Below, in pieces: positions 31,780-41,985 of a DNA stretch of 64,000 nucleotides (the first letter of the stretch is position 1; each line of letters starts with the position of its first letter). The position numbers and the translations under genes were made by a program. Where the stretch lies: the NCBI RefSeq assembly GCF_020497125.1, contig NC_059075.1, forward strand, positions 32,586,003-32,650,002. The letters run 5' to 3'. Under the pieces are notes generated by a model. The model was not told the origin of the DNA, searched no databases, and saw only the letters and a program-made list of their open reading frames with translations. Source of the stretch: Mauremys mutica (Eukaryota; Chordata; Testudines; Geoemydidae).

Positions 31780-33222
31780 TGGGGGGACATCAACTACTCA
31801 CAGATTTGTTGGGAAAATAACGCAGCAGGGCACAGATTATCCAACAAGTTCTTGGAATGTATTGGAGACAATATTTTATTTCAGAAGGTGGAGAAAGCTA
31901 CTAGGGGAGAGGCTGTTCTAGATTTGATGTTGACAAATAGGGAGGAACTGGTTGAGAATTTAAAAATGGAAGGCAGCTTGGGTGAAAGTGATCATGAAAT
32001 GGTAAAGTCCATGATTCTAAGGAATGGTAGGAGGGAGAACAGCAAAATAAAGACAATGGATTTCAAGAAGGCCGATTTTAGAAAACTCAAGGAGTTGGTA
32101 GGTAAGATTCCATCAGAAGCAAGTCTAGAAGGGAAAAACAATTGAACACAGTTGGCATTTTTTCAAAGAAACATTATTAAGGGCACAAGAGCAAACTATC
32201 CCACTGCATAGAAAAGATCGGAAGTATGGCAAGAGACAACCCTGGTTTAATCAGAAGATCTTCAATGATCTAAAACTCAAAAAAGAGTCCTACAAAAAGT
32301 AGAAACCAGGTCAAATTACAAAGGATGAATATAAACAAATAACACAAGTATGTAGGGACAAAATTAGAAAGGCCACGGCACAAAATGAGATCAAAGTAGC
32401 TAGAGACATAAAGGGTAACAAGAAAACATTCTACAAATACATTAGAAGCAAGAGGAAGACCAAGGACAGAGTAGGCCCGTTATTCAATGAGGGGGGGAAA
32501 ACAATAACAGAAAATGTGGAAATGGCAGAGGTGCTTAATGACTTGTTTGTTTCGGTTTTCACCAAGAAGGTTGGTGGTGACTGGACATTTAACATGGTGA
32601 ATGCCAGTAAAAATGATATAGGATCAGATGCTATAATAGGGAAAGAACAAGTTAAAAATTACTTAGATAAGTTAGATGTCTTCAAGTCACCAGGGCCTGA
32701 TGAAATGCATTCTAGAATACTCAAGGAACTGAGTGAGGAGATATCTGAACCATTAGCTATTATTTTTGAAAAGTCATGGAAGAGGGTAGAGATTCCAGAA
32801 GACTGGAAAAGGGCAAATATAGTGCCAATCTATAAAAAGGGAAATAAGGACAACCCAGGGAATTACAGACCAGTCACTTAACTTAACCTGGAAACATAAT
32901 GGAGCAAATAATTAAGCAATCAATTTGCAAACATCTAGAAGATAGTAAGGTAATAAGTAACAGTCAGCATGGATTTGTCAAGAACAAATTGTGTCAGACC
33001 AACCTGATAGTTTTCTTTGACAGGGTAACAAGCCTTGTGAATAGGGGGGAAGTGGTAGACGTGGTATATCTTGACTTTAGTAAAGCTTTTTATACTGTCT
33101 CGCATGACCTTCTCATAAACAAACTAGCGAAATGCAACTTAGATGGAGGTACTATGGAGGTGCATAGCTGGTTGGAAAACTGTTCCCAGAGAGTAGTTAT
33201 CAGTGGTCCACAGTCATGCTAG
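31780..33222 (+). pseudogene. CR1 endonuclease end and RT start (broken)
   Basis: Endonuclease C-terminus: LVVMGG (DF lost) and [20 protein letters not shown], then [20 protein letters not shown] and GESDHEM. Linker and RT fingers: [20 protein letters not shown], then [26 protein letters not shown] followed by a stop at 32879. Next frame: QHGFVKNKLCQTNLIVFFDR, motif A VDVVYLDFSKAF (33056-33091), then a stop at 33220. Several frameshifts and stops interrupt a region that should be a single ORF2. Confidence 0.85.
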
Positions 33223-34100
33223 AAGGGCATAATGAGTGGGGTCCCGCAGGGATCAGTTCTGGGTCTGGTTCTGTTCAATATCTTCATCAATTATTTAGAT
33301 AATGGCATAGAGAGTACACTTATAAAGTTTGTGAACAATAACAAGCTGGGAGGGGTTGCAAGTGATTTGTAGGATAGGATTATAATTCAAAATGATCTGG
33401 ACAAACTGGAGAAATGGTCTGAAGTAAATAGAATGAAATTCAATAAGGACAAATGCAAAGTATTGCACTTAGAAAGGAACAATCAGTTGCACATATACAA
33501 AATGCCTAGGAAGGAGTACTGCAGAAAGGGATCTGGGGGTCATAGTGGACCACAAGCTAAATATGAGCCAACAGTGTAACACGGTTGCAAAAAAGTGAAC
33601 ATCATTCTCGGACGTATTAGCAGGAGTGTTGTAAGCAAGATACGAGAAGTAATTCTTCCGCTCTACTCCAGGCTGATTAGGCCTCAACTGGAGTATTGTG
33701 TCCAGTTCTGGGCACTACATTTCAGGAAAGAAATTGGAGAAAGTCCAGGGAAGAGCAACAAAAATGATTAAATGTCTAGAAAACATGACCTATGAGAGCA
33801 CATTGAAAAAATTGGGTTTGTTTAGTCTGGAAAAGAGAAGACCAAGACGGGACATGATAACTGTACATAAAAGGTTGTTGCAGGGAGGAGGGAGGAAAAA
33901 AAATGTTCTTAACCTCTGAGGATAGGTCAAGAAGCAATGGGCTTAAATTGCAGCAAGGGAGGTTTAGGTTGGACATTAGGAAAAACTTCCTAACTGTCAG
34001 GGTGATTAAGCATTGGAATAAATTGCATAGGGAGGTTGTGGAATCTTCATCCTTGGAGATTTTTTAAGAGCAGGTTAGATAAACACCTGCCAGGGATAGT
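33223..34100 (+). pseudogene. CR1 RT palm to C-terminus, catalytic motif destroyed
   Basis: Motif B is readable as [16 protein letters not shown] (33239-33286). The catalytic FADD is replaced by FVNN (AAGTTTGTGAACAATAAC, 33327-33344), so both metal-binding aspartates are gone. Downstream come QLEYCVQFWALH (frameshifted), KVQGRATKMIKCLENMTYES and FSLEKRRPRRDMITVHK. The end region NLWNSLP is decayed. The copy is clearly dead and older than the one at 16.8-21.1 kb. Confidence 0.85.
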
Positions 34101-34198
34101 CTAGATAATACTTAATTCTGCCATGAGTGCAAGGGACTGGACTAGATGACCTCCCGAGGTCTGTTCCAGTCCTATGATTCTATGATTCCAAGAAAACT

Positions 34199-34876
34199 GT
34201 AGACATATCTGCACTGCTACAATGATCAACGCCCCCTCCCTACAACACACCTTTCAAGATCCATGGTTTCTACGCATGCCTATCACAACATGTGGTGTAT
34301 CTCATCCCGTGCACTAAATGCCCCAATAAGGATGACACCAGACAATCACTATGTTCTCAAATGAACTCTTACAGGAAAATGATAAAAGACAAAAACACCC
34401 TATCACCTGTGGGTGAACATTTTTTACAAAGCCATTTACTCTATATCTGACCTATCAGTCCTCATCCTGAAAGGAAACCTCCACAACACTTTCAAAAGAT
34501 GAGCTGGGAGCTTAAATTGATAACTTTGCTAGACACTAAAAATCATGGACTGAACAGAGACACTGGATTTGCAGCTTATTACAACTCATCGTAATCACTA
34601 ACCCTCCTTTTGGTCCTATGACTACAGGGGTGTTGACAGGCCACTCCATCTTGAACGGTCCCTTAGAATATGTGCTAACTACTTATGCTAAACTATCTGT
34701 TTGATCTTGTATTTAGCTGTGACACTCTTAGTACATTTCCCAGACGTAAAGAAGAGCTCTGTGTAGCTCAAAAGCTTGTCTCTCTCACCAACAGAAGTTG
34801 GTCCAATAAACATTATTACCTCACCCACCTTTTCTCTCTAATATCCTGGGACCAACATTGCTACAACAACACTGCA
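34199..34876 (+). pseudogene. PLE copy 3, right part (GIY-YIG remnant and 3' terminus)
   Basis: Frames give NTPFKIHGFYACLSQHVVYL, IPCTKCPN, then KMIKDKNTLSPVGEHFLQS (the conserved Glu block of GIY-YIG) and LITLLDTKNHGLNRDTGF, the counterpart of FDTISSGLNKDCEW in copies 1 and 2. Non-coding end: AGCTCAAAAGCTTGTCTCTC, CACCAACAGAAGTTGG, TATTACCTCACCCACC, GGGACCAACATTGC. This terminus is the one found as inverted arms at 27278-27449 and 37722-37819. A decayed hammerhead-like core (GAGCT/AGCTC stem, AAAA) lies at 34748-34775. Confidence 0.75.
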
Positions 34877-35205
34877 TATTAAAGAGAATGACATGCCTCA
34901 AGATACTTTGTTTTAGAGTAGACCTGGAACATCCGAAAAAGACTGATTGAGATTCACAGTGCTGTCATAACAGAAAATATGCCATTATGTTAAGTTACTG
35001 TTATGTTAGTAAAAACATTCTTTTAAAAAGGGAGTTGTACTCCAAAGAGTTAAATTTCGGAAGGATGTTTAGAGTTGCCACACATCTTACAGGACACCAT
35101 GGAGTGCCGCACTTCCTGTTGATTCTCACAGACTTTCACATATGGCTCAAGGAGCTAGCTGCATAGACTGAGACAAAGAACACCGCCAGCATAGATTATA
35201 GCAGC
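34877..35205. other. No feature recognised
   Basis: AT-moderate spacer between PLE copy 3 and the hAT MITE at 35214. Nothing recognised. Confidence 0.5.
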
Positions 35206-35213
35206 AGTGGAAG

Positions 35214-35445
35214 CAGGGGCAGCTCCAGGGGCATGCCTGGGGGGTACTCTGCCGGTCACCGCGAGGACGGCAGGCAGGTTGCCTTCGGCGGCATGCTTGC
35301 GAAGGGTCCGCTGGTCCCATGGCTTCGGTGGACCTCACGCAGGCGTGCCGCTGAATCCGCGGAACTGGAGACCTCCCGCAGGCAAACCGCCGAAGGCAGC
35401 CTGCCTGCTGTGCTTGGGGCGGCAAAATACCTAGAGCCGCCCCTG
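35214..35445. mobile_element. GC-rich hAT-type MITE with perfect 8-bp TSD
   Basis: Ends CAGGGGCAGCTCCAGG and (reverse complement) CAGGGGCGGCTCTAGG. Flanked by identical AGTGGAAG at 35206-35213 and 35446-35453. Internal inverted pair TTGCCTTCGGCGGCATGC / AAACCGCCGAAGGCAGCC gives a strong hairpin. Same family as 8098-8349. Confidence 0.88.
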
Positions 35446-35453
35446 AGTGGAAG

Positions 35454-36043
35454 TAGTTTATTTTATAAATTTTTTCTTGCTGCTAGTTAAATGTTGTTCT
35501 AAAACCTGCTTCAGACACCAGTGAAGTATTCTAGTGTCAATTTTTTTTCACCATCACTAATAAGAATGTGACTTAGAAGAAAGGTGAACCTAGTTCCATT
35601 AGGGACACCTAATGGCCTCGTCCTTAGCTTCAGAGGAACATTTCAACTTTTCTCCTTTTGAAAATCCTCTTCTACAAGCTAAATTGAAAAAGGCCCTGAG
35701 ATGGATTTGGAGTTGCCTGTACTCATTTATGGATGAGTATGTCTATGTTGGTCTGGTTATTGTGATGTTTACGGTATGCATATAAGGAGTTTATTCAATA
35801 GCAGGATTGTCAGGAAATATACCTAGGAAGAGGGAGGTTAATCCAGATAAATGCTTCTCTGCAAACATTTGAGAGACAATACAACAGTTTTTCACTTTGA
35901 TATCTGGGCTTGGCTCCCTGCTGGAGCTGCCAGATAGGTTTCCCCAAGAGGAACTCCAATTGTTGTGGGGAGGGGGAATCAAAGACCACACAGGGTTTAA
36001 AGAGAGACACTCCCTCAAGGAGAAAGCCTCATTCTTAAAAACT
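35454..36043. other. No feature recognised
   Basis: Unannotated DNA between the hAT MITE and the next MITE. The 66-75-codon frames near 35800-36010 have no protein-like features. Confidence 0.45.
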
Positions 36044-36263
36044 TCTCCATGTCTACACTTAACCTGCTACAGCAGCACAGCTGCAAGCGCTTTAGTGTAG
36101 TCACTCACTACAGTCGCTGTAGTTAATCCACCTCCCTCAGAGGCAGTAGCTAGATTGACCGAAGTATTCTTCCATTGGCCTAGCGCTGGCTACACCAGGT
36201 GTTAGGTCAGCTTAACTACAACACTCAGGGTTAACTTAACCTCTTAGTGTAGACCTGGCCTGA
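36044..36263. mobile_element. MITE with GTCTACAC-type ends
   Basis: Left end CCATGTCTACACTTAACC and right end (reverse complement) TCAGGCCTGGTCTACACTAA are inverted. The interior holds GTGTAGTCACTCACTACAG and AGTATTCTTCCATTGGCC. Belongs with the Harbinger-like MITEs of this window; no clean target duplication. Confidence 0.6.
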
Positions 36264-36267
36264 GAAC

Positions 36268-36655
36268 CTAGAGCCTGCAAAGTGGAAGTCGGGAGGAAGT
36301 TAAAGCTACTGGGTTCCCATCCGGAGGATGGTTAGATTCTATGTGAGACTGACATGCATATAGGTCGTCTGTTGTTTTAAAATCCTTTTTGTGTGCTGTT
36401 CCTATAGTTACATACATAAACAATACTTTTGTTTTAGGAAGGCTTTGGTGGGTTGTTGTAATCCACTCGTCACAAGCTCGCACAGGGAAAAATCTCAGGT
36501 ACCGAGCCCTGTCAGCCCTGCTGGGTAAGCACAGTTGATACACAGGATGCTGTAGCCCAGGCCCCTGTCTAAGTGGGAGAATTTCATGATTCCATCCAGG
36601 AAAGGTAAAGGCATGAGGATGCACTTAGAGAGGCGTCAGAGGTGCAGGTAGCCCT
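36268..36655 (-). repeat. LTR-like dispersed repeat, copy B (opposite to copy A)
   Basis: On the minus strand it reads CACCTCTGACGCC, CTCATGCCTTTACCTTTCC, GAAATTCTCCCACTTAGAC, GGGGCCTGGGCTACAGC, CTTACCCAGCAGGGCTGAC and AAGGATTTTAAAACAACAG. All are in the same order and spacing as at 13690-13970, so the two are copies of one repeat. Only the first half of copy A is represented. Confidence 0.55.
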
Positions 36656-37713
36656 GTAAATATGACAACAATCCCAACACCTTTCTTCTGACTGAACCCT
36701 GGCATGTAACTCCAGGACTTTTATTACACATTTAGGCTGAAGCATTCATGTGATTCATATTTGTTACAAAAGACATCCCATTAAGTGCAAGCTGAAACAA
36801 AGTTAATGAGCCCTAATACTTGCAGGATAATTCAAAGTTTAAGGGTGATATTAACTAAAATAAAATAAGGAAGAATGAAAAAGATTCAGTTTCAATGTGC
36901 ACTACAGAGCCTACATTTTATCCTCTTGGTTCATAAAATCAAATCTACTGCTCAAGTGACTCTTATACTGTTATTAGAACAGTACAAGAACACGTATACG
37001 TGCATAATTAAGTATCCCTTTGTCACCATAAAAGGAATGCCTGGGTTTCCATGGGGAAGTTGTGTGGGACTTGATTCATAAGCAGGGACGAGACAATGTG
37101 ATTACCCTAATCTCCTTGTATGTTACTATTTTATGCATGTCCAAGGCTATTTCCTGTGTAATGGAATGAGTAGGTATACAGCACCATAACTGCGTCCCTA
37201 CACAGAACATGATCAGCATACATTAGGAAATAGATAGGTAATATTATAATAAGCTGAAACTGCCTGGGAGTGAGCAAATATTTAAACTGCTGAGCACTTG
37301 CCCTGTGAAAAACAGAAAATTAGATACCATTTAAGGTATCTCAAGTCAGACATCCAAAAACTGAAGCACTATTCAAAATCACTAATCTCTTCTGAAAATT
37401 TAGCCCAATATATTTACACTTGTGTTCTATGTTTATGCTGTCTAATACAGATTAATTGGATAAAAGTCACTGATACCCCTTACCTCTTAAAAATATGTGA
37501 TATAGCTTAAAGCATTAACATTTTTATCTTTCACTTCAAGTGAATAAGCAAAACAGATTCTGGAAGCAAAATGGGTAAACGACCCACTATAGCAAAGCGA
37601 TTAAATGCCATTTGTAGACGATAAATTAGCATTTGCATGGTAACTAATTTCATATCACAATTATTATTAATCACCTACGTACTTATGTGGCTCCCATGAC
37701 CATAGTATCTGAA
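36656..37713. other. No feature recognised
   Basis: AT-rich, with no recognisable repeat ends, exon or RNA. Small frames of 68-70 codons near 36880 and 37300 lack any protein signature. Confidence 0.45.
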
Positions 37714-37721
37714 CTGTGTGC

Positions 37722-37819
37722 TCTACATTGTTGCTGTAGCTGCGTTGACCCCAGGTTATTAGACAGACAAGGTGGGTGAGGTAAAAATACGAAGAGATTA
37801 CCTCACCCACTTTGTCCCT
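37722..37819. mobile_element. Short PLE-end foldback insertion, 8-bp TSD
   Basis: Left arm (minus): TTGTTGCTGTAGCTGCG, GACAAGGTGGGTGAGGTAA. Right arm (plus): TTACCTCACCCACTTTGTCC. The arms are inverted copies of the PLE copy 3 type terminus, separated by about 14 bp. Direct repeat CTGTGTGC lies at 37714-37721 and 37820-37827. Shorter and more decayed than the insertion at 27278. Confidence 0.6.
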
Positions 37820-37839
37820 CTGTGTGCATCAATGACATG

Positions 37840-38640
37840 TAAATATCACAGTCTCTTCCCCAAGGAGTTCAGTCTTGATTTATAACAATTTAAATGGAGG
37901 GTGGTTTGTATTGCCTTGTAGGGGACACTAGAGTTTGTAGGCTTGTTTGTAGAAGTGAGTCTTAATGAGAGACTTGAAGGAAGAGTGGATGAAGACAAGG
38001 TGGATTGGTAAGAAAAGGATGCCCAGGCTAAAAGAGTGAAATCCTGGCCCCATGCAGTCCATGGGAGTTTTGCCAAAGAGTGTCATTTTATTAAGCACTG
38101 ATAGTATGCTTGGTGCCATATAAACACAGATAGCAAGCCAGCCTCCTGCCCCAAAGAGTTTACCATCTCAAAAACTAGCACAGAAAGGCCAATACTCCAA
38201 AGACACTTGGAGACCCAGCAGAAGGATTTACCTTCCAGAGAGTTTTTTCCCTTATTTTTTTCCCCTTTGCAATAGCAGGTCTCCCAGAAGAACTGGGTCT
38301 TTAGGGGGGATTTGAATGAGGCGCAGGGAAGGACTTGGCACATTGGGTAGTAGAGGCATAGGGGATGATATGGAAGGAGTCACAAAGGATGAGCATGAGG
38401 AGGAGGTGAAGGAGACAGTGAGGGTGGCATCAGTAAAGGAGCAAAAGGTGAGAGTGGGGAAATGTAAGATGTAGGCTGGATAAAATGTAGTTTGGGGCTG
38501 AGTTTTGAAGGGACTTCTAAGTGAGGACAGAAGTTTGACTTCAGTGGGGCCAGGATTTTGCCCTTCGTGTGGGATTCCTACAGACTTCAGTGGGATTTCC
38601 ATACATGTAAGGCTTGTCAACTCAGGGCCACATTTGAAAA
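37840..38640. other. A/G-rich, possibly an old repeat
   Basis: Purine-rich stretches (GACTTGAAGGAAGAGTGGATG; GAGGAGGTGAAGGAGACAG) resemble those at 41100-41290, 42000-42180 and 61265-62185, and I suspect one ancient dispersed repeat that I cannot name. A palindromic-family trace (TCCATGGGAGTTTTGCC) lies near 38060. Confidence 0.35.
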
Positions 38641-38764
38641 ACAGTTAACAGACCTAACATAATTATTAATTTGTATTAGAGCAGTGCTCCGTGGCCCCAA
38701 TTGGCTGCTTAGCTGCATTGAAACCTAGGGCCAGATTCTTGACTGGTATGGATGTAGTGCCGCC

Positions 38765-38875
38765 AGGGCTGGCTCTAAGCATCAGCGTTCCAAGCAAGTG
38801 CTTGGGGTGGCCCTTCTCAAGGGGCGGCACTCCAGGGTTGGGGTTTTTTTGCTTCGGTGGCGGCACTTTAAACCT
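38765..38875. mobile_element. GC-rich hAT-type MITE, 3' truncated
   Basis: Starts CAGGGCTGGCTCTAAGC, continues AAGCAAGTGCTTGGGGTGG and CAAGGGGCGGCACTCCAGGG, the left half of the 8098/24254 family. No right terminus. Confidence 0.6.
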
Positions 38876-39759
38876 TCCTCAGGAAATTCCAATTTTGTGT
38901 TAACATTCATATGAACTGAATCCATCCTACACTATGAAGAGATAAGAGTCAAAGGGTCAAGGGACAGTCAGGACCATTTGCACAGAGGCTCTGCGGTCAA
39001 AGATGTAGCCATGACCAGAGCAGGGGCTGGTGTGTGAGTGTGCTTTAGGTCAACAACTTTACAAGTGAAGGGAGAAAGCTACTCACTTAGACTTACACTG
39101 ACTTCTCAAAGTTCTTCAGCATGGAGCAAGGAAATCAGAAGGAAACAGAACAGGGCTTCCCTGCCCTCAATGTAAAACATGGCCATTTTTATAAAAGTAG
39201 CTAATAATAATAACAATGATTTTTTCCAAATCTTTTTATCCAAACTTTCTAATTATCACTTACTAACTTGAAAAGGAGGCAGGATCCTGACACCAGATCT
39301 GTATTGTTGTGGTGCTCTTGCACCAAGGTGTGTAGAGGTTTTTTTGTAGTTGCAGCAACTAGATTTTTTCCTCCAACTAAGCGGTGGCATTTGGGAAGCT
39401 GGGGCCAAAAACTGTCAGGATTTGGCAGGATCCAGCTTTTATCCATATCCTTGTACCCAGACTTAGCGTCAGGGAAATAACAGTCCCCTTGCCAAAATAA
39501 ATAAATAAATAAATCCCCACCCCTCCCCCCCACCCCAAACCTGTGATTCACACACAATAGCATAGTAAATCTGAATGATGATACAGCCAGACTTATTCCG
39601 ACTGTCCCTTCTGTTGTAGCTCTGGAGGGCAAACTGAAGAAAGGTAAAGTTACAATTAATAATTAAATGCCCATTGCAGGTCTTTGCAGTCACTTGGAGG
39701 CAATGCACCCATTAACTCTGCCCAGAGCTATTTTCTAGTTAACCATGTGTAGTGTGGAC
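38876..39759. other. No gene; (AAAT)n at 39494-39514
   Basis: Unannotated except for an AAAT microsatellite of five units at 39494-39514 next to a C-run. No exon or transposon recognised. Confidence 0.5.
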
Positions 39760-40221
39760 CAGGGTTTCTCAACCCATAGGTTGGGACCCAAAATTGGGTC
39801 ACCAGAATGTTTCAAAGGGTTGTGTGGCAGCTCCTGTGGCGTCCCACGCCACTCAGGTTTGACCCAGTTGTCATGACAACAGGAATCCAGGTAGGCCAAA
39901 TTTGAGTGAGTGGCACTGCAGCCGCATGAACGAGGTCACAACTCCATTCACACAAATTTGGTCAAGTCAGGGGGGCGAGGCCAAATCTGAGCAGCACTAC
40001 GACCCCGGCGGTTGGAATGCCAGGAGCGGAGAGCCACACGCAGCCAACCCCACAGCACAGGAGCTGTAGGAACCGCCACAGTGGGGTGAGTGCCAGGCAG
40101 GACCCAACCTCCCCACTCCAAAACCACCACAGGGCCTCCACCCCCAGACTAATCACTGGGTCGCAACAGGCCATAACCATTTACAAATGGGTCCTGAGCC
40201 CAGAAAGGTTGAGAACCACTG
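39760..40221. mobile_element. hAT-type non-autonomous element
   Basis: Ends CAGGGTTTCTCAACCC and (reverse complement) CAGTGGTTCTCAACCTTT are inverted, of the CAGNGGTTCTCAA type common among hAT elements. The flanks GTGTGGAC and GCATAGAC agree at 5 of 8 positions, a decayed octamer duplication. The interior TTGGGACCCAAAATTGGGTC is palindromic. The 172-codon frame over its right half is not credible. Confidence 0.75.
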
Positions 40222-41329
40222 GCATAGACAGCACTCACAATTGTGGTGTCCGACCCCCAGTCAGACAGACTTCTTTACTGGAACAGAGCAGGTCCTTGAA
40301 TTGCTCAAACCCTGATCTTCTCTTGAAGTCTGATGCAAGGGTGGCCCAAAAAATGAGGCAGTCAGGCCTCTCCTGCTGGATAGTGAAATCTGGGGTGGGA
40401 TGCCCTCTCTTCTCTCCTCTCCTCTGTCTGAACTTGGGCAGGCTGGCTCACCTCTCCTCCCACTGGTTGCTGTTTTCAGCTGGTGATTGCTTGGAAGTTA
40501 GGACTGGCTTTTCTTTTAGCCAGATGCCTGCGTAGCTGAGATCTTTGGGGACAGCTAGCTGTGTGTGTACGTACGTGGAGCTTCAGGTCAGGTGAGATTG
40601 CCTTGCTGAGAAGCAAAATTGAGTTTCGTTGTATTCTGCCCTGGGAGAGCATGTGAGGGCTGTGTCCCCTTCTGCTGCTGGGAGCTGACTCCCTTACCTT
40701 CCCATAGATGATGTGCTGGTTTGGCTGAGGTGCACATGTCTGGGCATTCCCAGCTTTGTGCAGGCTAATATGGGTGTCGCTTGGGTGGCCAGTCTCCCGG
40801 TAGGTCGTTCAGTCAGGCCTTTAGTCTGGTGATTCTTCGTCTCCTTCTCTGCCTCAGCACCAGTGGCAGCCTGGATCTCAAGCACCCAGGTTAGGCAGTT
40901 TCAGTTGCGAAGCTGTTACCTTATTGCAGCTGCCTGTGTGATATGGGAGCTGCTTCTCACTAGCCCCAAAATGGCAAGGGGCTTTTGCCAATTAATATTA
41001 CTTTATTATTTATATTACAGTACAGCCTAGAGACCTGGCCTGCATTGTATTTTACATGCATGAAATTAAAAAGAAACAGCGGCTTCCCAAAAAAGCTTAC
41101 ATCTCAGCACATCTCAGGGGGACAACAGGTGAGTACAACAAGCAAACGGGGAAAGGTAGCACAAAGTAACAGTGAAACAATCATGTTTATAAAATAAGCA
41201 GCGGATGGAGGGAGGGAGCCAAGGCTGAAGCTTGGTTGGGCAGACCTTGTAATCAGAGAGGAGATCAAAAGCTTTTGACATTCCCACATCTCACATGACA
41301 TTTTCCTAAGAAAACTAGGAAAACGTTAA
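40222..41329. other. No gene recognised
   Basis: CT-rich in places (TCTCTTCTCTCCTCTCCTC at about 40408). 41100-41290 shows the purine-rich pattern of the possible old repeat mentioned at 37840. No exon found. Confidence 0.4.
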
Positions 41330-41985
41330 ATGGATCTGGGGGTTATAGTGGATTTCAAATTGAATGTGTCAACAATGTGATACAGTTGCGAAAAAGGCTA
41401 ATATCATTCTGGGGTGTATTAACAGGACTGTCGTATGTAAGACATGGCAAGTGATTGTCCCACTCTACTTGGCTCTGGTGAGGCTTCAGCTGGAGTACTG
41501 TGTCCACTTCTGGATGCCACACTTTAGGAAAACTGTGAATAAATTGGAGGGAGTCCAGAGGAGAGCAACAAAAATGACAAAAGGTCTAGAAAACCTGACC
41601 GATGAGGAAAGATTAAAAAAACCTGAGCATGTTTAGTCTTGAGAAAAGAAGATTGAGGGGGGACTTATAAGTCTTCAATTATGTTAAGGACTGTTATAAA
41701 GCGGATGGTGTCCTTCCTGCTCACTAAAGGAGGGACAAGAAGTAATTGGCTTAGACTGTAGCAAGGGAGATTTAGATTAGATATTAGGCAAAACGTTCTA
41801 ACTATAAGAGCTCTGGAATAGGTTTCCAAGGGAGGCTGAGGAATCCCCATCATTGGAGCTTTTGAAGAACAGATTGGACAAACACCTGCCAGGGAAGGTC
41901 TAGGCTTACTTACCTCAGCGCAGGGGTCTGGACTAGATGGCTCCTCGAGGTCCCTTCTAGCCCTACATTCTATGTTTCTATGAAT
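41330..41985 (+). mobile_element. CR1 LINE, 3' end with RT C-terminus
   Basis: Plus-strand 5'-truncated CR1. Starts with ATGGATCTGGGGGTTATAGTGG (DLGVIVD block), continues with the 90-codon open stretch containing NIILGCINRTVVCK, LEYCVHFWMPHFRK, GVQRRATKMTKGLENLTDEE, then frameshifts into [15 protein letters not shown] sequence. It ends GACTAGATGGCTCCTCGAGG and CATTCTATGTTTCTATGAA, the octamer-type tail. Same lineage as the CR1 at 31737. Confidence 0.9.

Larger units (their letters stand above)
31737..34192 (+). mobile_element. CR1 LINE, 5' truncated, inserted in PLE copy 3
   Basis: Plus-strand CR1 from the end of the endonuclease domain to the 3' tail. The tail GACTGGACTAGATGACCTCC...CCAGTCC ends with the octamer TATGATTC twice (34174-34189), the classical CR1 terminus and different from the CR1 at 16634. 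Flanked by AAAACT at 31731-31736 and 34193-34198. PLE coding sequence continues on the far side, so the CR1 is the younger insertion here. Confidence 0.88.

Noticed and set aside
40017..40535. 172-codon plus-strand frame
   Set aside because: Starts inside a hAT element and runs out into unrelated flank; no protein features.
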